Shown here piece by piece: positions 1 to 11,458 of a stretch of 64,000 bases of DNA (its first letter is position 1; each line of letters opens with the position of its first letter). The DNA comes from Myrica gale (lineage: Eukaryota; Streptophyta; Magnoliopsida; Fagales; Myricaceae). The stretch lies in contig OZ005609.1 in assembly GCA_963930655.1 (NCBI GenBank), forward strand, positions 22,021,001 to 22,085,000, in the 5' to 3' direction. The translations under genes were made by a program, and so were the position numbers. The notes under the pieces are model-generated. The model searched no databases. It worked only from the letters and a program-made list of their open reading frames with translations, and was not told the DNA's origin.

Positions 1-688
1 ACCTTTCTCGGGGCTGAAAAATCCATCCCTATCAAAAGCCTTAATTGATTTTAAATCCTAAGGACTAATTAATTTGATGGGTTTTTAAATTATGAATTTC
101 TTTGATTTTTGTGCAAACCACAGACGGATTTTATATTTGTTCTTAAAAGAGAAACAAAAATAACGATGATCTCTAATTATTTATCCAAATGGGATGGATA
201 AAGAAAACAACAAGTAATAAAATATGGAAAACATCACTTTGGGTCTCTAAATTATTTGTAAAATGTTATTATGAGCCCTCAAATTATCAATTTTGTCACA
301 TTAAGACTTCAAACTAAAGTTTATCGATATGCTTCTTGTAATAAGATATAATTGCCGACATTGTTCCAGTAGCTTGTTTTCTATAAATTTCAATCGTAGA
401 TCTTACAAGGGGGTTGAGCTAAATGAGATAGGAATTTATGGTTCGGACTAGTAAGAACACTGTTCAAGAATTAGAAGTGAAGATTTTCTAATATTAAAAT
501 ACCTACAGTTTTTAGGGCTTACATAAGACGCACTAATATATATTTATCTCCGGACCATCTAATTGGGACAACCCTGCCTAATTCGCCTGGACCGCCAAGA
601 GATCAAGAACAAAACGTCAGTGATCCAGTGGATAAAGCATTTGGAGAATTCTGATGTAATAGGCCAAATTTCGTAAATCCCAGCGCCA
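1..688. other. Upstream intergenic DNA, no gene seen
   Basis: AT-rich sequence upstream of ERCC1. Nothing protein-like was recognised on either strand. The part at about 235-340 (phrases on losing interest in lengths of A/T with 'tttgggtctctaaattatt' style wording) resembles the ends of foldback transposons seen elsewhere in the window, but no matching second end is visible, so I treat it only as a possible transposon remnant. Confidence 0.4.
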
Positions 689-700
689 GGCCCGGGCCCA
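689..700 (+). promoter_or_regulatory. Site II-like GGCCCA element upstream of ERCC1
   Basis: The sequence GGCCCGGGCCCA lies 76-87 bases upstream of the ERCC1 start codon. It contains GGCCCA, the core of plant site II elements, which TCP factors bind and which are common in promoters of housekeeping and cell-cycle genes. The motif is seen directly; its use is inferred from position only. Confidence 0.4.
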
Positions 701-775
701 AACCTGCGTGAAAAGTACTGTCCCTCCCACGGAAGGCGCTCTTCCATTGCGACAATCGAAGGGGGAGAAAGAAAA

Positions 776-3700
776 ATGGAGGAAGAGGAGCGGCGAAACT
801 CTCAGCCAAACCAACAGAGGAAAAGCTCCATAGTGATAAAGATACCGTCCTATCAGGAAGTCATTGAGAGCTCGCAGTCTAAGTTAACGCCTCCCTCTCT
901 CTTCAATCCCTCCCAGTCCTTCTCTCAAGCTTTCTCCTTCATTAAGTCGTCGGAGTTCTATACCCCTCCTCCCCCGCTCTCCAACACCTCCTCTTCCTCT
1001 TCTCAGCCAGTACAGGCATCCGAAGGCACTATTTCAAGGCACCGTATTTGCTTTTCTTCAATCCAACGTGTCTATCTTCATTTTTACCTTTTCTTTTTTT
1101 TGGGCACTTATTGTATTGTGGTTATTTTTCTGTTTGGTTAATTTATTAGGTTTACATTGTTTTTCTTGAATTTTGGTTTTTAGAGATTTTTTATGGTGGC
1201 CCTGTTTAGCCGTAATTCACCCAGTTTGATTTTTCGATTGTTCTCTCAATTCTTATAGGAGTAATCTGTTCCAATCTACGTCGAACAATTTATGAATTTC
1301 TGAGAAAGTTTGTGGTTCTAGAGTATAGCTTAAGGCTCCATTTGGTTATAGTTTGCTTTGTGGAAACTGACTTCAGCTTAAGGCTCTGTTGTTATCTTCT
1401 TTATTTTGGTTGATTTGAGAATGGAGGGAAAATAGATGAAAAGGAAATTTAGTGGCTTCGGGATTCTATTTGTTTTTGGTTATAATAAAGGAAACATTTT
1501 GAGTAAATTGTGTATTTTGGCTGTGTTTGACTAAGGTAAATAAGGGCTATTGTTTTCTCTATTAGAGAAAAGGAAGAGTGTTTACTTTCTAATTTTAGAC
1601 CATCGTTTGCACTTTTCTTAGGGAGCAGAGGAAGCATTGGAGTTCAAACTTGGGGGGGATATTAGTTTCTGTTCTAGAAATTATTGTTTTTGTCGCATTT
1701 ACTGACAAAGTTAGGAACTTACAAGATGAAGCTATACCACCATTTACCACTGATTCTTTTGGATGGGTTGTTGGAATAAGTAGGTCGAGGTTTCACTCTG
1801 GCAAGGAATAATGACTTAGCCACCAATCGGTCTGTGGTGACTGGTGAGGGAGTTTGTGTTCCTAATCTTGATGCTCTACTTTTCTGTTCTTTGTCTTAGG
1901 CAAACTAGCCAATCAGATGCACCTTCTTCTTCTCCGTCGACTTCTGCTACTGCTGCTGCTCTTGCCACTCCATCATCATTGTCAGCATCACTTAACACTC
2001 AAAGTCAAAATGCAATTCTCGTGAGCCACAGGCAGGTAGTTGTGTCTATGGCGGGCACACTGTAGCATGACATTGAGATCAAATGTTCACATTGTGTTAT
2101 ACTTTGTTTATTGGAATGGATGTTCGTAAATTGGGCTATATAATATAAAGTTATCACTATAGCGTCTGTTGGTTGTGTGGAGTGATGGCATTTCTGAGCT
2201 TGCATCTTCCATTGCACACGTATTTATTCATCTGAAACTGCTGGTAATGTTAGATGTGTTGAATGGAGTTGTTGAAGATAACGAGTTTGTATCTAAAATA
2301 ATACATGCAATAAATTTTGGCATTTGTTTTTCTAGAGAACTTTTAGATTTGCAAGTCATCTGCTAACACATTAACGTCGCAGTAATTTTGCCCATAATGA
2401 TACTAGTAAGTAGAAATGCAAACTAGTGATAAGAAGATTGTATGTGGTCATGCTGATAGTTCAGAATACTAAGTAGAAGACATAGCATAGCAACGAACAG
2501 TGGTTGTTTTAGGGTAAGGCTGCACTGGCGAGTGTATTTTCTTATTTCTGACATTTCAGAGGTCGATTTGGCCGAAGCTGGGTTGGAGAAATAACTTATA
2601 CCGATGTTCATATGTTGAATTTTATAATCTATTTCTTAACCGCAACATAATATGGTCAAGCTAAAACATTAATGAATACATTAGCTAAGGGTGGGAAGAA
2701 CTTTTGGAGCAAGTTTGAGTCATGCAACAAAGCATCACGAATTATGGCGAAAAAAAGGGAATTTGGAAATTTAGTCCTTGGGTTTATACCCCTTTTGTAA
2801 ATGTGTCTTTCACATTCAAACTTCAAAATAGAAGCCCTTAAACTTTCTACCTTTGGCAAAAAGGCCCTTCCGTCAGCCTCTCGTCACTCAACTTAACGGA
2901 ATCAGTAGCCACGTCAGATCTAAGTCCACGTGGTTAAAAAATAAACCAGGTTAGCGTCCAAGTCAGCAAGGACATGCGTCAATTTGCAAAAGACTCCGTT
3001 ATAGAGAAGGTATATGCATCTATGGGTGGTAGCAGAGCAGCCAGAAACAACTGCTGACCTTCAATCCCTTTTCTATAGAACATGAAATTCCATTGAAAGA
3101 TTCAAAATCAGCCTTATTTTCAGTCTTTCTCCTTACTTCTGATAGCATATTTTAAAGGATACAGAGACAAGAAAGTTCACTGCATTTACATATCTATAAA
3201 TTGTTTCTTTCTGTTGGGCACCCTGTCGTTGAAACTGAAGCTGCTCTATAAATGCGAAGGAGCAGAAAAGGGGGGGGGGGTGTTTTGTGTAGGATATCGT
3301 GATTTAGAAATTCTTAATGTGAGAAAATGAATTGAAAACAACAATCTAATCTCAGTTTCAGATATATGCCTTAAAAATGTGGGAGAAAAATACAAAAAGC
3401 ACGAATCAGCACTACATCTCTAAGATCGACCAAAGTTGCTGTAGGGCTGTGTATCGGCGGTGGCGGTGGCGGTTATGCCCCCCACCGCCACCGCCTTGGG
3501 CGGTGTTCCAAAAACCCCAACCCCCCTGGCACCAGTTACACCAGTGACCGGTGCCTAACGGTGCTGGTGGAGGTTAACCGGCCAAGGCGTCCTGCGCGTG
3601 TCGCGAGCAAGCGTGCAAGGCCGCGCGCAAGGCGCCTTGCGCGCCGCGCGACCTCTCCTCCCTTTCCTTCTTAAGCCTCTTTCACTTTTCACACCTCTCC

Positions 3701-6700
3701 CCCCTTCTCCGTCTCTCTCATGTCTATGTCTCTCCCCAACACCTCTCTCTCTCTTCTCTCTCATCCTCTCTTTCTCTCTTCGTCCCTGCTCTTTTCTCTC
3801 TCTCTCTCTCCCCCGCACCTCTCTCTCTTTTCCCTCTTTCTCCCTAGCAAATCCACAAACCACAACCATCAGTGAAAATCGCAACCAAGTTGCATGTAGT
3901 CGTTTGCTGCAGAAGGACGACTAGACGAGGGTGGTGCGGCTGAAGGAGAGCGGCGGGCCTGCGGTTGAAGGAGAGGGCCGGCTGAGCAGTGGGCAGAGAG
4001 AGGCAGGAGTTTCGGGATAGGTCAGGGAAGATTCTCGAAAAGTAGGGTGAAAGGGAGAAAAAAACATAAACGACGCCGTATAAAAAAAACTGTTCTGGCG
4101 GTGAACCTCCCAGGGTGTGGGCGGTTTCACTGCCACCGCCATTTTCACCTGGCCGCCTGTACCGTCCCCGCTACTAAGCGGGGAACGGTGACCGGTACCG
4201 GTACCGGTGCCGGTTAACCGGCCCACTGCCGGTATCGGTGAACACCCCTAAATTGCAATAGTCCTCATGCATCCTAGCTAGCCAGTGAACAGACCACGTT
4301 GAAGGAAATCACAACAATTTCTACTTTCTAGACCTCGTAAATCATCCCCACCTTGAGAAGTTGCTTGCGAGGAATCATGAAAACTTCATCTGCCTTCCTC
4401 ACACATCTTCTCAACAAATTATATCCGTAGTTTATAGCTACTTTCTTACGTTGAGGCTATCACCTCGTCTTCCCTGCGTAGATAAACGACGTCCCCAACT
4501 CTCACTGCATCCTCCACTTTTTGCACCTCTCTTTGCACTGTTGCTTCGCATGTCCTTGTCACTTCCTCAATATTGTCTGATTCATTGGTCATACCCTGCC
4601 TTGACATGAGCTCTTCCTTTCGTATGAAATCCTTCAACTGGTTCATTTTCAGACATATTTGAGACGATGAGAAAGCTCCAAATCTGCTGCAACGAAACTC
4701 TTCGGAGATCGCAGCGAACAATTTGAAAATCGTGACCTTTCTGGCTCGCTCTAGGGTTCGTACGAAATGGAAATGGGGGATCTCTATTTGTCTTCTCCAG
4801 TACACAAGTGCTTCATTTAGAGAGCTAAAACGGTGAGTTTCATAAGTTTGTTTAAATCGTGTGTTTCAAACTCATTACGGTGTGTTTCAAAAATATGAAC
4901 CAAAACGGTGTTTCATTTCTTACACAAAACGGTGTGATCAAGCCCCTGCTGAGTTAGATGATGACATGGCGATTCCTTTAAGTTGAGTGACGGGAGGCTG
5001 ACGGAAGGGCCTCTGTGCCAAAGGTAGAAAGTTTAATGGTTTCTATTTTGAAGTTTGAATGTGAAGGACCAATTTGAAAAAGGGGTATAAACCCAAGGAC
5101 TAAATTGCCAAATTCCTGAAGAAAAAAAACACTCAAAGAGAGGGAAGGCGTAGGGTGTGTTGTTGCTTAGATGACAGTTTGACATCTTTGTAATAGCTTT
5201 CTTGAAGACCATGTAATCTAGCTTACAGAATGTTGATACCTCTAGTTTGGGCTTGTCTTGGGATTTTGACATAGAGATTTTAGATCTGCATTGTATATTT
5301 GCATATTTTGACATATTAATTCTTTCTACACCAAAAGAAAATTGAGTTAGGAGTTAGGATTTGTGCTCAGTTGAACTGCTGAGTAGCCCTCCCTCAGTGT
5401 CTTTAATCCATATTAGCCTCAAAGTAAATTTACTTTCTCATGCAGAAAGGCAACCCCTTGCTCAGACATATCAGGAATGTGAGGTGGGCTTTTACCGATA
5501 TTGCTTGTGACTACTTGCTCGGTCAAAGCTCGTGTGCTCTCTATCTGAGGTCTGTAACTTTTGCAGCTTCTGTTTTCATTTTGCCCACACGCAAGGTGAT
5601 GAAGTGGCCAAAATTAGACTATATGAATACTTGCATTGATTGTTGGGGAAAGAAACTGTGTATCACCTCATCCAAACGGATGCCTCATTGATGTGAAATA
5701 CCATCCTGGTTCATATCTGTATAAGTACCTCGTAGGACCAGGATTGGTCTTTTTAGCACCTTAGTCCCCAAAAACATTCTGTCTGGCTTTTTGATAGAGT
5801 TTTCTATTTGCTGAATTATATGGCTAGCAAATCGCTTCTTTTCTGCCAACCAGATTAAGCTTAGCTTTTGATGCAGTCTTCGATATCATCTGTTGCACCC
5901 GGGCTACTTATATTTCCGTATCAGAGAACTCCAAAAGAATTTCAAGCTTCGCGTCGTCCTATGTCATGTTGATGTGGTAAGCCATCTCGCTTTAGTGTCT
6001 TATGTAGAGTGTTTCCCATATACGTTTTTGAATGACCCATGTGAATGTATGAATATAGGAGTTTGTTGTCCGTCTGGAATAAAGGATATTTTTTTTTCAG
6101 GAAGATGTAGTCAAGCCTTTACTTGAAGTTACTAAGACAGCTCTACTTCATGATTGTACCCTACTATGTGCTTGGAGGTATACTATCTTCTACTTTTAAT
6201 TGGAGCCTGGGTCTGAGTTCTATTGGTAATAGGGGGGGTCTTAGTACTTAATGAATCTGCTTCTCAGTGGGCAAATGGGTTCTATATGTGTTCTTGATAA
6301 CCTTCCCTTAGTGCTGTTCTCCTATTTAGCTTGGAGGAATGTGGTCGCTACTTGGAGACAATAAAAGTATATGAAAACAAGCCTGCCGACATTATTCAAG
6401 GCCAGATGGATACAGACTATCTATCAAGGGTATCGATATTTTCCTGGTCTTAGGTCTTGTACCAAAACTAACACTTATCACAAAATCCATTTTGGTTCTT
6501 CTATTTCCTTAAAATATGAGCTTTATTTGCTGAGTTCATCACCATGAATATAAAGAACTTACACCATTTCTTAAACTGTAGCTAAATCATGCTCTAACAA
6601 CGGTTAGACATGTTAACAAGACCGATGTTGTCACCCTTGGTACTACGTTTGGGGTATGATGGCAGCTTCTCACCTAGATCTTTTCACTCACAGTTTTCTT

Positions 6701-7234
6701 GTACTGTGTGCGCGCGTGATTTGTGCTTGTTAATCTGGATCTTTTTGTTATGGCCCTGCAGGCGCTTTCTCATGTCATGGACGCATCCATGGAGGATCTA
6801 GCTCGATGCCCTGGAATAGGAGAACGCAAGGTACTTTCCAGTATCCATAGTAAGCCAAGTCAAATTATGGGGTCTAATTTCTTGTGCGACGTATTTCAGT
6901 TGATTGCGTACCTATGCCCATGGTTAATTTGAATACCTTAGGAGGAAGCAATTGATGACTTTAAACAGCATGAATCCCCTGTACTCATTAGGTAAAACGC
7001 TTGCATGACACTTTTCACGAGCCATTCAAGCGTGTGGTTTCCAGCCGGTCTGCTGTCCCAGAAACTCCTGTCCAGAGCAATGCTGAACCGGATTCAGTGA
7101 CTGAAGAAAAAGAGGATAACAAAGCTACAGAAAATGCTAGCAAACATAAGACAGAACCTGAATTGACAGTTAAATCAGCCCTGTCTGTCGCGTTTGCCAA
7201 GTTTGCTGATAAAGTTGGTAGAAAGAACACCTAG
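776..7234 (+). CDS. ERCC1: DNA excision repair protein ERCC-1 (XPF partner)
   Basis: Non-catalytic partner of XPF (plant UVH1/RAD1) in the structure-specific endonuclease that cuts 5' of lesions in nucleotide excision repair and acts in recombination; nuclear. Coding exons: 776-~1043, ~1917-2035, 5446-5549, 5877-5976, 6101-6177, 6330-6429, 6582-6653, 6762-6830, 6992-7234, giving about 383 residues (Arabidopsis ERCC1 is about 410). The N-terminus is Ser/Pro-rich and variable. From residue 130 the central XPF-like fold is clear ([47 protein letters not shown]). Residues 281-330 form the helix-hairpin-helix pair ([18 protein letters not shown]). All junctions are in phase except the first, which is ambiguous: 1043/1917 is a GT-AG pair that keeps frame; 1038/1900 would need a GC donor. 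Intron 2 (3.4 kb) holds a nested transposon pair. Start chosen as the only upstream in-frame ATG. Confidence 0.93.
3442..4250. mobile_element. hAT-like TAGGG-ended element nested in the intron 2 transposon
   Basis: Begins TAGGGCTGTGTATCGG and ends with the inverse form CCGATACCGGCAGTGG-like text finishing ACACCCCTA, so the ends read TAGGG(C/G)TGT in both directions. The interior is rich in CCGGT and GGCGGT words and carries a long pyrimidine stretch (about 3655-3845) with CT microsatellites. Flanking 8-mers AGTTGCTG and AATTGCAA agree at 5 of 8 positions, a weak target duplication. Shares terminal sequence with the copies at 35743, 40358 and 41563. Confidence 0.6.
4446..4805 (-). other. 119-codon open frame inside the intron 2 transposon, unknown
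   Basis: An open minus-strand frame with non-repetitive, charged composition (for example [20 protein letters not shown] and [13 protein letters not shown]). I do not recognise it. Its position inside a Mutator-like element suggests either a captured host gene piece or chance. No splice context or start context supports expression. Confidence 0.25.
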
Positions 7235-8282
7235 TCCATTAGGGGAGAAGAGAGGAGAAACACGTGCTCCTGTGGATCAGAAGCTAAACGTGAAATTCTC
7301 TTATGGAGTTGGTCCTTGTTGATTTCCATCTTCAGAACGCAACATAACCTCAAGCATGAAGGATGGGTGAGATGGAAAATCCTGGAGGTTTTGTCGTCTA
7401 CAAACACATTAACAAGGCACATTAACGTGGTCCTCTCATGCGCTACTTTATACCCAATCTGTGTATGTGATCATCGAATTGCCCCGTTTTGTGCACATGG
7501 TGATTCTGCAATACATAGGAGATCTGAGAGTAGACTTAATCCAAATGTATATATAGTTAGCCTAGAACATAGTTGTTATCTTTGTTATTAACTTTCGGCA
7601 ACGAAATTGGTGTCTTGTTGGTATGTTGAAAGTGCAGAGATTTATTAGTCACATATTGTTTTGCCATCATCAGCTTGTGTTAGAAGCTTTCAACTTCAAG
7701 AGGGATATTTCAATTAATGATTTGAAATGGTTTTACCACTTTGAAGGATTTTTTGGTCCAATTGTTCTGAAATTATATGCAACCCAGTCAGTGATGGTTT
7801 CATACAAGATATTGTGAAGATTTCATTTTTCAAACTTGACGAGTTCATAGAATGAGATGAACCCAAGAGGCACTTCATGAAGGGTAAAAGTGTTCTTTTG
7901 GCACCGCCAATCACAAAAGATAGTTAACAATTCAGGGGTTAATTCAGTGGTAGAGCTTATTCGTAAAAGGTTTAGTATGACACAATCTTAAAAGGGTTAA
8001 ATATATTTTTCACCATCTAACTATGAGATTTTGATATTTTGTACGCTAATTTATTATTTTTTGTCACATAACACCCATCAACTATTAATTTTAAACATTT
8101 TGCACCATTCGTTAAACTTTTCCATCAGTTTTGAATGAAAATTTATTTTTTGGCCTCAAAATTACGATTTACCTTTATTAAATGGTTACATTTAAAAAAA
8201 ATTATGAGGACAAATTATCGTTTTACACAAAAAAAAAAATCATTTTCCTTTCAAATTAATCAACAATTTTAATAAATGGTTG
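7235..8282. other. ERCC1 3' flank and AT-rich transposon remnant
   Basis: The first several hundred bases are probably the ERCC1 3' untranslated region and flank. From about 7990 the text (AGGGTTAAATATATTTTTCACC, then thin-layer wording such as AACATTTTGCACCATTCGTT) resembles one end of the foldback family also present near 34455 and 41180. The matching end is not visible here. No coding sequence recognised. Confidence 0.45.
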
Positions 8283-9424
8283 TGTTTGAAATCATTAGTT
8301 GAAAGGTGCAATGTCTCAATAATAAAAGAAGATGGTGCAAAGTATCAAACTTTCCAACCTAATGGGTGGATAGTATAATTAATCCAGATTTTTTTTTTTT
8401 GGTAAGCAATTAACCCAGATTAAAAATACAAAAATGCATGGCGATTATCTCTACCAGTCAACTTTCTATTAGTCGTCCCTTTGCAAAGTTGGGCTCAGGG
8501 CCTCAGGCTATATAGCCCAGTCTATCTTAAAGATAGTACTGATGGACCTCCTCCAACATCCAGCACATCTGACTTCAGATAGGTACCCACTGTAGTCCTG
8601 CTCAAGTAGAGTTTCAGCCTCTTATTCTGCTTCCCTTGTCCTTTTTGTCGTGTACGATTTTTTGTTTCCAATTCCAATCACATGTTAGATTTTTCTCTAT
8701 ACAATTGGTTAGACAGTCTGAAGTGGCTCAACCAGGGTATAGATTTGGGTGTTGAGTTCTTCTATGACTCGTGGGCTACGAGGAAAACTAGAGTTGTGTT
8801 TTGCATTCCAATTTTTGCTTCTTTCTGTTCATCATTAGTACAATAGTTTATATTGGATGCCAAAATCCACCAATTTGGACATCCTGGAATGTTTGAAGGA
8901 TGGAGAAATTGAATTTCCTTTCTCAGAACTTCATTCCTCTTTATAAGGCCTTCATAGCTTTCACAAATCTGCAATCATAATTGTGCTGCAGAATCCCAAT
9001 TTTGAGGCCAGTCCAGGTGTTGCTTAGGGGTCTGAGGTTCTCCTCTAAATGTTAGTTGTCTCGAAGTTGCTTTCAAGGTATTTGCTTTGATCTTTAGCAG
9101 GACTACAATGGGTACCTATCTGAAGTCAGATGTGCTGGATGTTAGAGGAGGTCCATCAGTACTATCTTTAAGATAGACTGAGCTATATAGCCTGAGGCCC
9201 TGAGCCCAACTTTGCAAAGGGCCTACTAGTAGGAAGTTGATTGGTAGAGATAATGGGCATGCATTTGTATTTTTAATCTGGGTTAATTGCTTACTAAAAA
9301 ACCAAAAAAAAAACCTGGGTTAATTATACTATCCACCCACGAGGTTGGGAAGTTTGATACTTTGCATCATCTTCTTTTATTTTTGAGACATTGCACCTTT
9401 CAAATATTGATTTCAAAGACACTT
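8283..9424. mobile_element. Foldback element with ~330-bp inverted arms
   Basis: The stretch 8283-8612 is repeated in inverted orientation at about 9093-9424. Matching words include TATCTTAAAGATAGTACTGA / TCAGTACTATCTTTAAGATA, GTTGGGCTCAGGGCCTCAGG / CCTGAGGCCCTGAGCCCAAC and GAAAGGTGCAATGTCTC / GAGACATTGCACCTTTC. The middle (about 480 bp) is unique and has no recognisable gene. This is a non-autonomous foldback transposon or an inverted duplication. Its right side is followed within 80 bases by the Copia element at 9501. Confidence 0.7.
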
Positions 9425-9500
9425 GTTTCAAGACAATAGACAAGCTAGAACGCACTCTTCCAATAATGATAAGCATTCGTAAGTTGTCTCTTCTGATTAT

Positions 9501-9984
9501 TATTAACGTCGCATAACTTGGCACAAGGAATTATGGTGAAGATCTTCCGCAACAAAAGCAACGAGATCAGCCACAGATAAAAGAGAATCAAGACAACAAT
9601 TATTGTGAGAATCTTCCGCAATTAAAGATAGAAAGAAATCAAGAAATCAAAGCAGCGTCCGTTGAAGCAAGACTCGTTGCATCATATTCAAAAAAAGAGC
9701 TGAAGTTGCCGCAATTAAAGATAGAAAAAAATCAGCAAAAGTCGTTGCATCCTATTCAAAAAAGAGCCGAAGTTGCTGTAATTAAAAATAGAAAGAAATT
9801 GAGAAATCAAAGCAATATGCGTTTAAAGCTAAGATCCGTTGCATCATTTCAAAAAGAGTCAAAAGTTGCTAATTAAATGCTTCCGTAGAATATGCAGAAT
9901 AATATTGTTTTTCATAGTTGTACTTTTACGTTTTGAAATAGAAACAAAATATCTTTTATTCACCTGTATTTCTATTTTTCCTCT
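9501..9984 (+). repeat. Left LTR of the Copia element
   Basis: Matches the right LTR over its length apart from a small element inserted in the latter. Contains about three degenerate copies of a roughly 90-bp unit built of the words GAAGTTGCCGCAATTAAAG, ATAGAAAGAAATC and GTTGCATCATATTC. Confidence 0.88.
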
Positions 9985-10327
9985 TGGTATCAAAGCCTTT
10001 GTGAGCACTTTCACGCATCAATCTTCATGGCTTCTCTATCTCTTAAAGTTGGAAATTTCATTACTCTCAAGCTCACCCCCACCAATTATCCCTTGTGGCG
10101 TGAACAAGCTCTCTCTTGCAGAAAGTCAAGAACTTGACGATCATCTCACTGATGAAGACCCAGCTCCACCCAAATTTACCACTCCCACCCCAAACTCAAA
10201 CCTAAATGCAGAAAGTTTCACCCTAAAATTGACAACTGAATTCATCGCCTGGCGAAAGTCTAATCGCCTTCTTCGTGGGTGGATCATTGGCGAACATATT
10301 CGTCTTTTCAAAGGCTTATGTAGGCTT

Positions 10328-11458
10328 ATGACCCTTCGTCCCACAGTACTGGCACCACTCTTCGCGATACATATCTTGTTCAGCAGAGGAGATGCGACGT
10401 TCACTAGGGGGTGGAGGGCAACGTTGTGTGTTATGAGATGGAATATTATCCAAAGGATCTTGACGGTTAGTATGCACCTGGAATCCACGACCAGAGGATG
10501 TGAATTGCTGTGAGTTTTGAGATTGTTGTTTTTGGCCATAGAACGCAAGTTGAGAAGAAGATTGTTGAGGTAGAGCATCAGCATGTCCAGAAAACCAATT
10601 GCGTCGCTGATCCAGACTTTGTAGTTGAGACACTAACTCAGAATAGGATAGACATGGAGGCTTCAACATAGTTGTAGTGAATGTCTCATACTGAGGACTG
10701 AGACTAGTGAGAAGTGAAAAAACTTTTTCTTTGTCAGAGACAGGTTTCCCGATGGCTGCAAGGCTATCACATAAGCCTTTGAAAAGATGAATATGTTCGC
10801 CAATAGTTGTATCATCATCTTTACGAAGATAAGTTACTTGTTGTCGTAATGTACATTCATGTCTAGATACAGCTCGATCTGTATGGGATACTCTCAAAGA
10901 TGCATATGCACAAGATTCGCAAGAACATGAATGTACATTACGACAACAAGTGACTTATCTTCGTAAAGATGATGACACAACTATTGGCGAACATATTCGT
11001 CTTTTCAAAGGCTTATGTGATAGTCTTGCAGCCATCGGGAAACCTGTCTCTGACAAAGAAAAAGTTTTTTCACTTCTCACTAGTCTCAGTCCTCAGTATG
11101 AGACATTCACTACAACTATGTTGAAGCCTCCATGTCTATCCTATTCTGAGTTAGTGTCTCAAATACAAAGTCTGGATCAGCGACGCAATTGGTTTTCTGG
11201 ACATGCTGATGCTCTACCTCAACAATCTTCTTCTCAACTTGCGTTCTATGGCCAAAAACAACAATCTCAAAACTCACAGCAATTCACATCCTCTGGTCGT
11301 GGATTCCAGGTGCATACTAACCGTCAAGATCCTTTGGATAATATTCAATCTCATAACACACAACGTTGCCCTCCACCCCTAGTGAACGTCGCATCTCCTC
11401 TGCTGAACAAGATATGTATCGCGAAGAGTGGTGCCAGTACTGTGGGACGAAGGGTCAT
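10328..11458. repeat. 534-bp inverted duplication within Copia gag
   Basis: Left arm 10328-10861 and right arm 10925-11458 are near-identical inverted copies separated by a 63-bp spacer. Both arms encode the same gag stretch (for example FKGLCDSLAAIGKPVSDKEK) on opposite strands. This is a large near-perfect palindrome that could extrude a hairpin and would give double-stranded RNA if read through. Confidence 0.9.

Larger units (their letters stand above)
2757..5117. mobile_element. Mutator-like TIR transposon inside ERCC1 intron 2
   Basis: About 160 bp at each end are inverted copies of one another: the left end begins GGGAATTTGGAAATTTAGTC and the right end, read inward on the other strand, begins AGGAATTTGGCAATTTAGTC; similarity continues through CTTCAAAATAGAA and GGCCCTTCCGTCAGCCT. 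Long inverted ends of this kind are typical of Mutator-like elements. No clean 9-bp target duplication is visible because both flanks are A-rich (GAAAAAAA on each side). No transposase was found, so it is non-autonomous. A second element (3442-4250) sits inside it, and a 119-codon minus-strand frame lies at 4446-4805. Confidence 0.75.

Noticed and set aside
3555-3924. Overlapping open frames on both strands of about 108 codons
   Set aside because: They lie in a CT-rich low-complexity part of a transposon; their translations are Ser/Leu/Phe or Arg/Glu/Lys repeats.
10141-10897. Minus-strand open frames here
   Set aside because: They are readings of the inverted copy of Copia gag, not separate genes.
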